This document shows, piece by piece, positions 34,023 through 45,800 of a stretch of 62,819 nt of DNA. Made by a program: the position numbers and the translations under genes. The stretch spans positions 7,194,099 to 7,256,917 of the forward strand of contig NC_049987.1 in NCBI RefSeq assembly GCF_000003815.2, written 5' to 3'. Origin of the DNA: Branchiostoma floridae. Taxonomy: Eukaryota > Chordata > Leptocardii > Amphioxiformes > Branchiostomatidae. Positions within the stretch are counted from its first letter, which is position 1. Each line of letters starts with the position of its first letter. A model generated the notes under the pieces. The model ran no database searches. It saw nothing but the letters and a program-made list of their open reading frames with translations, and was not told where the DNA came from.

Positions 34023-35402
34023 TCATGGCGTTGGCGACGAGATACATCCAGGCAGCTGATCAAAGCTGTCGCTGTCTTCACCATTGCTGTCTTGTCTAGA
34101 TGGACCCCCCTTTTCAATAATCGCCTCCACAGCTACAGTTTTGCTAACCTGCCTCTCGTCAGATGGGATGTGTGATGGGGTCCAAGTTTCCGCATGTCTC
34201 CGTGTCTCAGACAGTCTGGTCGCATCTTGCAGTATTGGAACGTCAGCGTCTTCAAGATGTGACACGGTTTCCTGCAAATGTTGCGTTGTATCTTGGTCCG
34301 CATTGCGGTGTCTCCCAAGAAAGGTTATGCCGTCGGTCGGCTCTCGCCTCCCGAAGAGGCTCCTCACGGCGGCCACCCGGAGTTCTTCGCTGCGGAAACC
34401 GTAGATCAGGGGGTTGGTGAAACACGGCACGGTCAGGTACACCAACTGTGCCGCACGCTTCAGTACTCTCGCCGCAGCTGTTTCTTGTCCAAATATGGCC
34501 ATTATTGCGTTAGTGAAGACGGCCGTCAAGAATATGATAAAGATGGCCAGATGAATGGATATTGTTCGCCTCGGCCTGTCGCCTTGTGGGTTTCCCCCAG
34601 CTCCACCGACTGGTAACCCGTCTTCTCCAGTGTTCTGTCTCAGGATCTCTCTGTAAACTTTAAAGTACGACAAAGGAATGAGTAATGCCGATACGACGAT
34701 GAACGCCACGCCGATAGCCTGGAATATTTCGACGATGAGAGACAGCCAAATGACTTCTGTGTCCACGAATGTGCAGAACAGGTTACTTCTTTGAATGTGA
34801 GCTGTGTCTATTCCGTCCATTGGAATAAAAATGGCGGACACTGCGCTTAGACTCATGCTCCAAACCCACGAGGCCACGACCCTGACCCCAGTCCAGCGTA
34901 TGCCGTCCTCCTCCTGGTAATGGAAAGGGTCACAGATGGCTCGGTAGCGGTCCCACGCCATCACAAGTAGAGTAGAGGCTGTGCAGATAGCTATGCCGAA
35001 GAACACACTACATTGGGTTAAGCAGAAAAACACAGAGTCTATAGCGTTCTCACTTACTATGTTGTGTACAGAGCTCGGGATGAAGACCAGGGACAGGAGG
35101 ATGTCCAGGATAGCCAGGTTCACAGACAGGAGAAACCGAGGCTTCCACAAACTCGGGGAGCGCAAGACGGTGATGATGAAGATCACGTTGAGGCCCAGGA
35201 TCAGCACCAAGGACGGGACCAGCCAGCACACCTGGAAGATTTTAGCCACCAGGCTGGACGCAAGGAAGTCGTTCTCCTCGTAGTTGATGCTGTGGTTATG
35301 GTCTGAAGAATTGAGAGTCCAGTTGCCCATGTCGTGACGAGTTGTGAGGAGCGCTGCGGTACTGTATCGTCCTCCTACTGAGACGTTACTGAGGCTAGCC
35401 AT
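34023..35402 (-). CDS. Rhodopsin-family GPCR, olfactory-receptor-like, 459 residues
   Basis: An intronless frame from ATG 35402 to stop 34023. The extracellular N-terminus (about 50 residues) holds N-glycosylation sequons (NVS, NWT, NSS, NHS). Seven hydrophobic segments follow. Class A landmarks are NLAILD in TM2, a cysteine in TM3 (127 or 131) paired with C210, DRYRAICDPF at 151-160 and NPLIYGFR at 330-337. MAWDRYRAICDPFHY and NPLIYGFRSEELR recall chordate olfactory receptors, and lack of introns fits that group. The third intracellular loop is about 30 residues, with a Gly/Pro-rich stretch. The C-terminal tail is about 120 residues and rich in Ser, Thr and Asp, unusually long for an olfactory receptor. 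An aminergic-like or orphan receptor is the alternative. The ligand cannot be inferred. Confidence 0.88.
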   Translation of the reverse strand: MASLSNVSVGGRYSTAALLTTRHDMGNWTLNSSDHNHSINYEENDFLASSLVAKIFQVCWLVPSLVLILGLNVIFIITVLRSPSLWKPRFLLSVNLAILDILLSLVFIPSSVHNIVSENAIDSVFFCLTQCSVFFGIAICTASTLLVMAWDRYRAICDPFHYQEEDGIRWTGVRVVASWVWSMSLSAVSAIFIPMDGIDTAHIQRSNLFCTFVDTEVIWLSLIVEIFQAIGVAFIVVSALLIPLSYFKVYREILRQNTGEDGLPVGGAGGNPQGDRPRRTISIHLAIFIIFLTAVFTNAIMAIFGQETAAARVLKRAAQLVYLTVPCFTNPLIYGFRSEELRVAAVRSLFGRREPTDGITFLGRHRNADQDTTQHLQETVSHLEDADVPILQDATRLSETRRHAETWTPSHIPSDERQVSKTVAVEAIIEKGGPSRQDSNGEDSDSFDQLPGCISSPTP

Positions 35403-36194
35403 CTTGGTCTGGAGAAGTCTGTCTTCTCGTATTGTCAGAGACTCAGTGATGTGAAAGCTGGTCTGTGAAGGTCGTTCCCTCGTTATGATTGTGCTTTCTA
35501 GTGTGCGTAATTATCTGTGCAGCAGAAGAGCGAGTGTTTGAAAGAACGTACGTACGCATTCAATGAAGCCTAATTCTATAAAGAGCTGACATGAATTACT
35601 CTTAATTGGTAACCGAAAAAACATGGGGTATCCAATAGTGTCTAAAATTAATGGAGGTTTTCTAGTGAGCATCTCGTCGTTGAATGCGCTTAAAGATTGC
35701 CCATTCAGTACGACATTCCAGACGACGAATTATCTCTGCGCGTAGTACACAAGATCTATTTGTAGACGCCGAAATGGTTTACGTACACTACGCAATATTT
35801 TCCGTACACGTGGTAATTTTGTAGATATATAAAGTAACTCGTGATATTTCCCACTGTAAATACTTGCTTGCCAATGATAGTAACTTTCTGGTTTGATTGA
35901 GTATGATTGTTTGAAACCTCCAGACGATCAGTACACAATATATTATGTATTCCATAAAGCGCCATACACTTTTGTATCAGATCCAGGCTACCTTGAACAA
36001 GAAGGCACTTTCCAATGAGAGTTACGTTTTTGGTCAGGTTATGCTTAACATAGGACTGCCGGTTTTCTAGCAGTATCAGAATAAACAAAGAGCTGTTCGA
36101 GCGAGATATTTGCCGTTCTGGCCATGGGGTTAGATGTGGAAGTGAGGGGTCCTCGATCAACGAAGGGATGGATTTCATCATTTCCGGTTCGACG
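35403..36194. other. No gene seen
   Basis: Upstream region of the GPCR gene. No TATA box or other clear promoter element was recognised, and no exon. Confidence 0.4.
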
Positions 36195-36359
36195 TACTGT
36201 AAATGTATTTAAGTTCGCGGGGATTTAATTTCGCGGTAGCGGGAAAAAGGACTTTTCTCGGTGGATTTAAGTTCTTGGTAACACCATAGACTGCAATCTA
36301 ATATCATAATAGAAAAATTATTCCATTAATCCACCGCGAACATTTCTGCATTTACAGTA
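36195..36359. mobile_element. Short palindromic MITE, 165 bp
   Basis: The left end TACTGTAAATGTATTTAAGT then TCGCGG is mirrored by the right end CCGCGAACATTTCTGCATTT then ACAGTA. Inside are further TTCGCGG motifs. The TA at both edges could be part of a TA target site of the mariner type. Confidence 0.8.
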
Positions 36360-38804
36360 TGTGGAGCCTACACTAGTATCGTTCGCGTTCGTGTGATAAT
36401 GCCTGAGGGAAAACTACCTGTTTGCCTTTAGTAACAGACTTATAAGAGCTGATCGAGCCAGATGTTTGCTCTTATCGGCCATGGGATCGGTTGGTAACTT
36501 TCCGGTTAGAGGCTATTATTAGAATGATGACCTAATTTGCATTATTAATGAGGGTATTTCATAATTACATAGTCTAAAATGATGCGCAATGAAATTTTAG
36601 CACACGTAAAGATAGATATCTGAATGGGTCACTTGCTAATGTGGTATGCCTTGTGTCGGTGTGCGGAGTATATGGTGTGCCTTGTATTAATGATACTAAG
36701 ATGTCTTCAGAATTTGAGCTGTTTGTATGCATCTAAAAGTGGTACATTGTACATTTGTACAAGGCTATTAATGTAGATGGTTTCATTAAGGGACCACATA
36801 CCTTCTGCTACAGTTACCACGCCCACTCGGTCACCTCCAAACACACAATCCAAAAAGCTACAGAACAGTCAAAAACTGGACATTCAGATTGTTTATTAAA
36901 AGTCCCTATGCTGATTTTCTCCAAATTGTCTTCAAGCAATAACTTTTTTTAAAGGTAAGGTGCATACCAAATTTTCGACGACTGACAGTCCATCTTGATC
37001 ACGAAGAGTGACCTAGTCTCGATCTCGCGAGTGAGCACGAGACTTGGTCTGGCTTGTGTAGATCAGTGTAGATTATCTTCCCCCTCCCCATACTGAGATT
37101 TTCTTGGTTTCAGTGGACCAGGTACATCATGCAATGTAGGATTTGAATTGTAATTTTCGGCAATGTCCACGATTTTTTTCAATAAGGTTGTGAAATACAT
37201 GCAACATCCATGAGATTGTGAAATACATGCATCGATGGTCATTAAAAAAACTCTATTTAATATATCACTTTTGTTAACATCAACATAAATGTTGTATACA
37301 AGTATATTGTCCCTTTTTCATATGTTGAAATAAGTTTCGAACTTGAGTGCAGTGTCACATTGTCTTTGATTCTGTCCAAAAGGAAATAAAAAACACGAGC
37401 AATACTTATTGTGTTAGACACGTACACACCAGTTCATATTTCCTGATCATTCTTATAATGATGATATTTATTTGCATGTTCCTGCCCATGTGGGTTAAAT
37501 GCAACAAATCCCATGATGAGCTACTAGAGACTAAGTACTATTACATGTAGTATTACAATTGAATAAACAATACATCTGCAGCTATGCTATCACTATATCT
37601 AACGTTTAAGTGCCTCTTCCTTTTTCTTAAAACATGTGTATACGAACTCACAAAGTTTTTGTTGTACAATGTTGTCTGTGGTTGTCATTATAATGATATT
37701 GGACTAGAATCAGTTGCCATGTAAAGACACATATAAGGTTTGTCATCATTAGCAAGGTACTATACAGCATGTAGCATTCTTCTAGACCGGGATGTCCTGA
37801 GTGCTAGTCCCAGTTGTTGTCACTCATCCAACTTGCATGTTACTGTAGCGGACCACTGCCCCTACAAGTTAATCTTGCACTTCAAAAGGGGGAGTGGAAT
37901 CACATATAGAGCCTAGATACCACAGATAGTGCCTGTACGACCGGAGAAATGTTGACCACTTCGGGAGCTAACTTGATCGAGATATACAATCATGATTGTA
38001 AAGTGAACGCTGTTTTCGAAGGTCAGATTCATAAATGGGATTCTCTCTCTTCTGCAACAAGTTCTGTTTGTTTGCCTGTTTGTTTGTTTGTTCGTTCGTT
38101 TATCAAGGAATCTCCATTTGTGTCGACATACAACAGCTGCTTTTCCTGGAGTCCTCTTCCATAAAGTACAATCAATTATAAGTGCTATTTGCAAAGCGTT
38201 GTCATACTAACACTTACCATCTACTAATTATGATACAATAGATTACACGTTTAATCAATAACAATCAATAACATCAATAGACAACATTACATCGTGAAAT
38301 GTAAACGGTAAATGACACAATTAACATCAAATCAATATCATGATTTAAAATCAACCAATAGCATCGGTGCAATGGCCGTACCTCCCGCCGGCTGGACTGC
38401 CCCCGAAGTCCTATTAAACATGTGCTAACATATCCAACACATTTCCGGCCACACTCCACACCAATTCCTAACAACTCCTATCAAAGTCCTAACCAAGTCC
38501 GAACAAGTCCTAACGATTCGACCAATCAGATTCCTTGGGGGAAGAGCGGAAACATAACCCGCCCTGCACGGCCCGAGTTTTCCAGTGCGGGCACAGGAGA
38601 ACGTGAGCGGCAGCGATCGCTACGATCAACAAACAAACGACGAACATTGGCGTGCTATCATGTCAAGGTTACGCCCAGGAAATGTTCTTAGAGCCGGAGG
38701 TGGAAGGAAATCATGAACAAGGTCAGTCCCGTACACAAAAGTAGTAATCTACTGGGGAGGGGGGCGATACGGTAAACATGCAGAGGCGGCGGCAGGAAAT
38801 TTCG
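36360..38804. other. No gene seen
   Basis: AT-rich intergenic DNA without a convincing exon. A (TTTG)n tract lies near 38070-38100, and a phrase with CCTAAC/CAAGTCC repeats near 38465-38515. Confidence 0.4.
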
Positions 38805-38899
38805 TCTGGGGGGGGGGGACTTTTCCTAACAGAATTTTGCGGCTCACACCCGTCGCGCCGTAGGCGCGACCATACTAGGGGGGGGGGGGGGGTCCGGGG
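38805..38899. other. G-run and GC hairpin at gap edge
   Basis: Two long G-runs (near 38809-38819 and 38878-38892) flank a perfect hairpin GTCGCGCC-gta-GGCGCGAC at 38852-38870. The assembly gap starts immediately after. Such DNA can form G-quadruplexes and often stops sequencing. Confidence 0.7.
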
Positions 38900-38999
38900 N
38901 NNNNNNNNNNNNNNNNNNNNNNNNNNNNNNNNNNNNNNNNNNNNNNNNNNNNNNNNNNNNNNNNNNNNNNNNNNNNNNNNNNNNNNNNNNNNNNNNNNN
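38900..38999. other. Assembly gap (100 N)
   Basis: This gap separates the G-rich tract from the third Ig domain of the first Ig receptor gene. The 5' exons of that gene probably lie in the gap. Confidence 0.95.
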
Positions 39000-41194
39000 T
39001 GTTCGCGTCATAAAGGAGAAGATTCCGCAGATCTGATCTGTCTGGTTGACAGCAATCCTACTGCAACCATCAGCTGGGCGAAACCTGGCCGCTCTGCATT
39101 ACACATTGGCAACATCGGGTAATAGTTTTCTATGAGAAAGACGTCATCTGCATGCCTTTTAGTGATTACAGAATTGTTATTTGTACTGTATAAAGAAAGT
39201 TGAAAAGCGATTTAACATTGACGGCTGGTTGCACTGTCTAAAAAGCATTGCATCTTCATCATGTTCCACAGGCAGAAGACATTTCAGATCCTCCGGACTT
39301 CTCGCCAAGACGCTGGGACTTACCAATGCACGGCAGACAACGGCATTCCTCCTATGGCTGTGGGGACTGTGACATTGGGGGTTCTGTGTACGTATGTTCA
39401 TTATTTTCAAACACAGTTGTGTGTATGTCGTGGTTTCAGTTTCAGCATTGTAGCATCAGCACGACCGATTAAAACAGTCGATTAAAGAGTAGATAAGTCC
39501 ATATTTCTAGTTGTAGATTACTCATTAGTTATCACTATCTTCTACTTCTATGTCATCTTTTGAAAAGCACATCTATAGTTGGGTCTTAACTTGGATTGAA
39601 TGATTAAATAAATGTAGGATAAACATTTGCATTAGTGGCACTTACCTTCAACATTTGGTTCACAATAGACCCACCGCTGATTGACCCCTCCATGGACGAC
39701 AAAGTCACTGCCCTTCAAGATGACGATAATTTCTCTCTAAACTGTCTGGTGGATGGAAATCCAAAACCAAAAGTAACTTGGCGGCGAAAAAATACAAAGT
39801 TGTACTGGAAAAACCCTCTCCGGTTCCACCAGGTGCGCTACGACGTGGAGGGGACGTATCAATGTGTAGCAGCAAGCGATGGATTCCCTCAGAAAACGAA
39901 GGACGTTTTTATCGATGTTGTGGGTTAGTTCCTTTTCATGATTTACAAAAAACAGTTTGGCGCTGAGATACAGTATAAATAGGACAAATGAGCACGAAAA
40001 TTAGTAAACTGCACAGCTAGCTATCTGGTCTAATTGAGATGGCGATTGATTATGGAAATCAAAGTATCTTATGATTTGTTCCAGGAAAACCATATCTGGA
40101 AGGAGAAGGGGATACAGAAATGATATCAGCGGATGTTGGGGAAACAATAAGGCTCAGTTGTACAGTTGTAGCCGACCCTTTGCCATCTCGTGTCGGATGG
40201 ATATGGCGCAATAACTTTGGGTTGGAAACAGAGTTAGACAGAGGTGATTCCCATATTGTTACCACGAGGAGAAACCAGGAAATGACGTCGTCACTGACCA
40301 TACAGAATGTGGCAGTGAAGGATGGTGGAAGCTATATCTGCGAGACAACAAATATGTTCGGGTCTGCCAAGCGTAATATGCATTTGGACATCAAAGGTAG
40401 TATGAATATCTATAGTCAGTGTAAGTGTACAATTTTCATTTTGCACTAACTTATGTTTGTCAGACATTGGTAACGAGACTTGAATTTGTGAATCTATGTA
40501 ACATTCACTCTTTAACACTTTGCTCGACAGAATCCGTTCCTAAGCTTGTACTCATTACATCTACCACTGCTGGAGTGGTCCTAGTGACAACTGTCGCTGT
40601 GGTTTTTATATTCATCGCCAAGAGAAAGGGATGGATTTGCAAGTCACACCAAGACGGTATGCTTTTCTTTCTAATAGTGTGCTTGTGTTTAGCGGTTGTA
40701 AAAGTATTTCTATTGGTAAAGAAACCATGCTTATACAGAAGTATATACTATGCATTCCGAAGTATTGTAAGCCTAGCTAAATAGATGTATTCTTGTCTTA
40801 ATTACAAAAGCAATCTTTTTTAGAATCCTTTGACCTGTCCGCCTCCCGCCCGATGCCGCCTGTACCGAAGTACGTGTACAAGACCGGCACCATTGACTCC
40901 GGTGTGGAGGACCTGGAGCTACAGGAGATGTACGGTACACTCAAGCCTCGGCCTCCGCCACGGATGGAGAAGAAGTGGGAGTCGGTTGGGCTCTCCTACT
41001 CCGGTAGATATATACTACTAATACATTTTCACCTAAAAGTAGTTTTGGACGATGACAACTACAGCACCATTAAAGTAAATATTTATTTGCTTCACAGTCA
41101 TTACATAAACATATTATTAACATGTATTTACCAACACGTTACAGGATTGGTCCATTCCACATCTGTCCCACCGTATTCCGCTGGAGAGCAGTAG
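39000..41194 (+). CDS. Ig-superfamily adhesion receptor A, kirrel/nephrin-like (5' part missing)
   Basis: Exons are 39000-39118 (partial), 39272-39387, 39669-39923, 40085-40396, 40531-40656, 40824-41003 and 41145-41194. They encode the third Ig domain (DLICLVDSNP, RQDAGTYQCTADNG), two further Ig domains (FSLNCLVDGNPKPKVTWRR, EGTYQCVA; IRLSCTVVADP, DGGSYICETTN), a transmembrane exon (TAGVVLVTTVAVVFIFIAKR) and a cytoplasmic tail ending PPYSAGEQ. Exon lengths 116, 255, 312, 126 and 180 are identical to those of paralog B downstream. The signal peptide and Ig1-2 expected from paralog B are absent, presumably lost in the gap at 38900. The tail exon is nearly identical in DNA to that of B. The family resembles kirrel/nephrin cell-adhesion proteins, but other multi-Ig receptors remain possible. 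Confidence 0.8.
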
Positions 41195-42864
41195 TGCAGA
41201 CTGCACCTACATATTGCAATTGACTGGTACACGGTGGGCAGCTAGACGACTATTGAAGGTGTGCTGTCAAAATAGAAGAGAAAAACATTAACCTGTTATC
41301 GCAATGTATATCAATGATAATACCATAATTGCTTTTCTTTTCTCTTTGTTTAACGCGATACTATAATTGGTTGAGCTAGCTATATTACCGCACCGTATAT
41401 GATGTAGCGCTTAAAGTAATTGATAAGATGTCAATTTTTCTTTGATATACATACACATAACCTACATTTTGTTAATAACCGGCGTACATGTATAATTCAA
41501 ATGTAATTATACACATGGGAAGCGTCTTTGTGACCAATGTGAATGTTGGAAGAAAAAAACAAAATAAAAAAAAGGAATGTTTTCTGCCAATAATTTCTGA
41601 ATCTGTAATCAAGACGTTCTAAAGACACAAGTAAAGAATCCCTGTGCTTAGGTTTACAGACTTAAGCGGGGACACCCATTGACCTGTGTGCATGCAATGT
41701 CAATACTAGCAGTAAACTATCGAAAAGAAATAAATATATGGCGATTGACGATTTGAGTTTCTGATGTCAAGCTTCTTTCCTAGCCACACGTGTTTGTTAC
41801 ATTTCAGTTTCATGTTACATAAATATAATGCCTTCAGCTGGAACTCAATTCAAAGCACGCATTAAAGAATAGATTACACAATGAGGGGAAGCACAAAGTC
41901 ATAATCAGTACTGTATCCAAATGACGACTCTTCTGCGATTATAATCGATGTAGCAATCATTAAGTCGCAAGAGGTCGCAGCTTTATTGAATCCATAAGCT
42001 GCAAAACCATTCCATAACTCATTTATAGCGCATTCGAACAGTCATTTCTTCGATTTTCCTTATTTTATTTTTTTTTTTCAGGAAATATACTGCCAGCAAT
42101 AAATGAGAAATGTTACGGCATCACCATCTACAATGCTTGCTTGATCTCTGCTGCAGTACTAGTTGTGATCGCTTGTGTCCTCACAGATAGCAACCTTCAA
42201 TTATCGACAATCAAACAAAATATAACAATTTGATTTCATGTAACTTAACCGATTTTGACAATCGAAACAATTCCTACTCTTCTAACAAAAGGGATCAAAT
42301 GATTAGTCTTCAAGAAAAGATTAAATTCACATAAAACGAGACAAATTTAGTGATCGTGATTTTCTTGAAATAGGACGATAGGTATCGATAATTTCAGGTC
42401 ATCTAATCAACATTAATCGCCATCACATCTGAATAAAAGACAGTGATTACTCTCACAGACAAATGTGCAGCCTTCCACAAGTTCATGATCTCATTGTTCC
42501 TGGAAGTTGTGCACCAAATCTTTACTAACTGACTTAGGCTATGCATTATGGATGACATAATGTAATTGGAACACATTATTGGGATCTTCCAGCCGAACTA
42601 ATGTGTTCAGCTTTCCCCGAGGGCCGCAGAAGGATTTCATTTAGGGCCTGGGTCTATGGGTGTGTGCGGACTTATACACACTAAATCAGTCTGTGAACTG
42701 CCGTTGGAGACTGTTATGTGGTCTTTTTACTTTGTGGAGAACTGTATTGATTCACCTCCAGAGGATAACATCTTTCCGCATACTGTAGTCTTCAATAGGC
42801 CACAGCACAGGATCCGGTGAATACTTGGCGATTCTCCTTGAGCTGGTGTCTACAGGATAAAAGT
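41195..42864. other. Intergenic between Ig paralogs, nothing recognised
   Basis: AT-rich spacer that should hold the 3' UTR of paralog A and the promoter of paralog B. AATAAA-type signals occur (for example near 41564), but none can be assigned firmly. No exon is seen. Confidence 0.4.
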
Positions 42865-45800
42865 ATGCTGCCCTGTGGGAGCGTTTGCATGCTAACAGTG
42901 GTCGGTTTATCCACCCTCCTTCCGCAAGGTAGGTCTTGATATCAAATGTTGCTATCACTTGTAGAAACAGATGTACGAATCGTTGCACGGTGTTGTACGT
43001 ACATTATATGGTGAAGTCTTGTGACCGTCTTGCAATTGCTACCAAATTTACTCCAAGCACAGCTGAGTCATGATAAAACATAGATAAAACAGTGAATATC
43101 GCTCTTTCAGTGAGAACACAGCAGATGGTCATCAATTTGTTTTAAATATGTCACAATGCAGACTGTGCATACATACTCTATCGCCGTTTCTTCCCAAGCC
43201 TTACGTCACCAATTATCTGAATTCACAGATGCCAATGTAGCATTTTGTCTTCTTAGACATTCGCACTTATTCTGTGCTAATAAATTCATGTCTACTTCCT
43301 TATGATAAACGTTTTTCTACACAGTATATCTTTTTCTAAAAAAAATGGGTGGTTTACAGCCGTCCGTAATCTATACATTATATTCATTGAGTCACTTCAT
43401 CAAGTACTTAATTGGCCTTTTTGAATTGAATTCGACTAATACAAACAGATGGCAGTGCAAATTGAAGTAGACATATTGATGACTCATATCGTCAACGGAC
43501 CACAAGAGTCATTACATAGCGTATACATAATAGACCGACAGCGGTTGGTAACTAGAGCTCCTGATACCTGCAAGATCATATGACCCAATTCTATTGCCAT
43601 ATCCTACGGTCTCTGAGGTCCTTCGTCGCTACAGGCAATAATAGTTCAGCCTGAAACATTGATTCGAGGACTACGTTGAATCAGTCACAGAGCACGAAAA
43701 AAGACTTGGTTAAGGCAAATGTCAGAGTGAACTATCACAGGAGCTATCATATCATCTGAATTACAGGCCAATCCATTATAAGAGTTTCCGAATACACAAC
43801 ACGTCAACAGCACTTCGCGATCTTCGCCATTGAGCATGATGTTAGCCGTAATCTATCACTGACTCTGTGAACACTACCGGCTCCTCAATCAAACCGTGGG
43901 TGGCTTTAATCAAGCATGCTAGCAAGACGTTCTCAAGAACACCATTAGTATTCTTTTACGGTCTGAAGACGTGAAAGCAATGAGGTTGCTTCTTGACGCT
44001 CAGTGAATGCCTGTAACGACACATTCTGTTTTTAAACATGATACCACATGCACACAAAAATGAAAATGACCCCAATGAGTTTCGAATCAGTATACGTGAT
44101 TGGTCCAAGATAACTATCGTTCTCCTGGTTGTACTCACAAGATACAGTGCTGAACTGAGCAATTCACTCATGAATATATGTGTTTTCCTTTCAAAATAGA
44201 CAGTGACAAATTTTAATACCGATGGCAAAAGTCCTGTTGTTATTGAAATATGGAAACCTCTGACATCTTTGATTTTTCAATGTATGGTCCCTTAGAACCC
44301 GTGCGTATTTCTAAAAGCATATCGCACCACAGGTCAGTAACTGCATTCTGTTTTGCAGTCTCTGAGGGCAGGATTTACACGATAGAATCGTTGTTCCAAA
44401 GGTATCATCAATCACATGCACTTACGGTTTGACATTTGCGTTCTCGTTGAAGTAGTACTGCAACAATCGCAAATACAGTACAGTCGTTTGGACACACAAT
44501 GGTGCAAGCTGGTAATTGGTTTGTAGTAAAAATTGTCGTTTGGAAAAGGCTAGCAAAATTCACAATACGAGCAAGGCAAGTTGAATATTGCATTCTCAGT
44601 AATATAGCTCACAAGTGACACGAGAGTTTCCAAATAGTCGAGGTTACATTATCCATAGTTCTGACCAGGAAGATGATACAAGCGAATCTTTCTTTTTAAT
44701 AATTACGACGTATCTGCACAAGAATGCTTTAGAATGCAACGATACATGTATGTCAGGCACAGATAATCTGCATTAATGGGATTCTAATGTGCCTGGCTTT
44801 GCAACGGTTCAACGTCCATACAACAAGTATAGTCAGATTTCTGTATACTAGGCAGATTTCTTTAGCTTCAAAAATTAAAGTTATTCTGAATCAAATACTA
44901 AAAAATCTCTGAACTATCTATATTTTAATCTCTGCACTATTATAATGTGTGATCTAATGATGATAACATTGTATTTTTCATTGAAAGCCTTGGGTGCCAG
45001 CTATAATGAAGTTCCAATGCCCACTGCTGTTCTGGAAGGAAATACGGCTACCCTTCGCTGCAGTTTCCATGACTTGTCGCCAGGGGATGTTGTTATTTGG
45101 ATTGGACCACCTTACCAGGCTTCCATAACTGCCGATCGGAGAATTGATCCGAGTTACCCTCGTCATCAGGTTGCGTATTTAGTCTCTTTTTTTTGGGGGG
45201 GGGGGGGGGGCGAACGATATGCAATAATGTAGTGTATACGGTGAACGCATAAGCAGATCCCCACTTGTACTGATACACTTTGACCTGCAAACAAGAACAT
45301 AAACAATATCTTATTCGCTTTCTGAATCTCGATATGTTAGGTTGTCGGTGATGTGAAGCAAGGAGAGTTTCATCTGCAGATTCGGGATGTCCAATCGGTA
45401 GATGGAGGAGATTACAAGTGCAAAGTCTTCGGTCTTCCTCCTAAAGGAGCAACATTGACTGTTATAGGTAACTAAAAGATTCACATGGCCTGTATTCAAC
45501 TTGGAATGTTTGACACATTTCAATAGTTCCCCTTATTTATATGATAGTTTGATGTTTAAGTCATTGTTTAACAGAAATACAGGGCATTGATAAAGGACAT
45601 ATTTTACATTTCAGCTCCTGTTCCTGAGCCCCCTACACTGAGCGGTGCAGAAGTACCAGCCCAGGCAGGGCAGCAGCTAGAGTTAAGCTGTACATCTTCA
45701 GGAGGCCATCCACTGCCTCAGCTGACCTGGTACAATGGGACGGAGGCATTTACAGAGCGATACATCAGGCGGCAACAACGGGCAGGCAGAGTTAAAGCTG

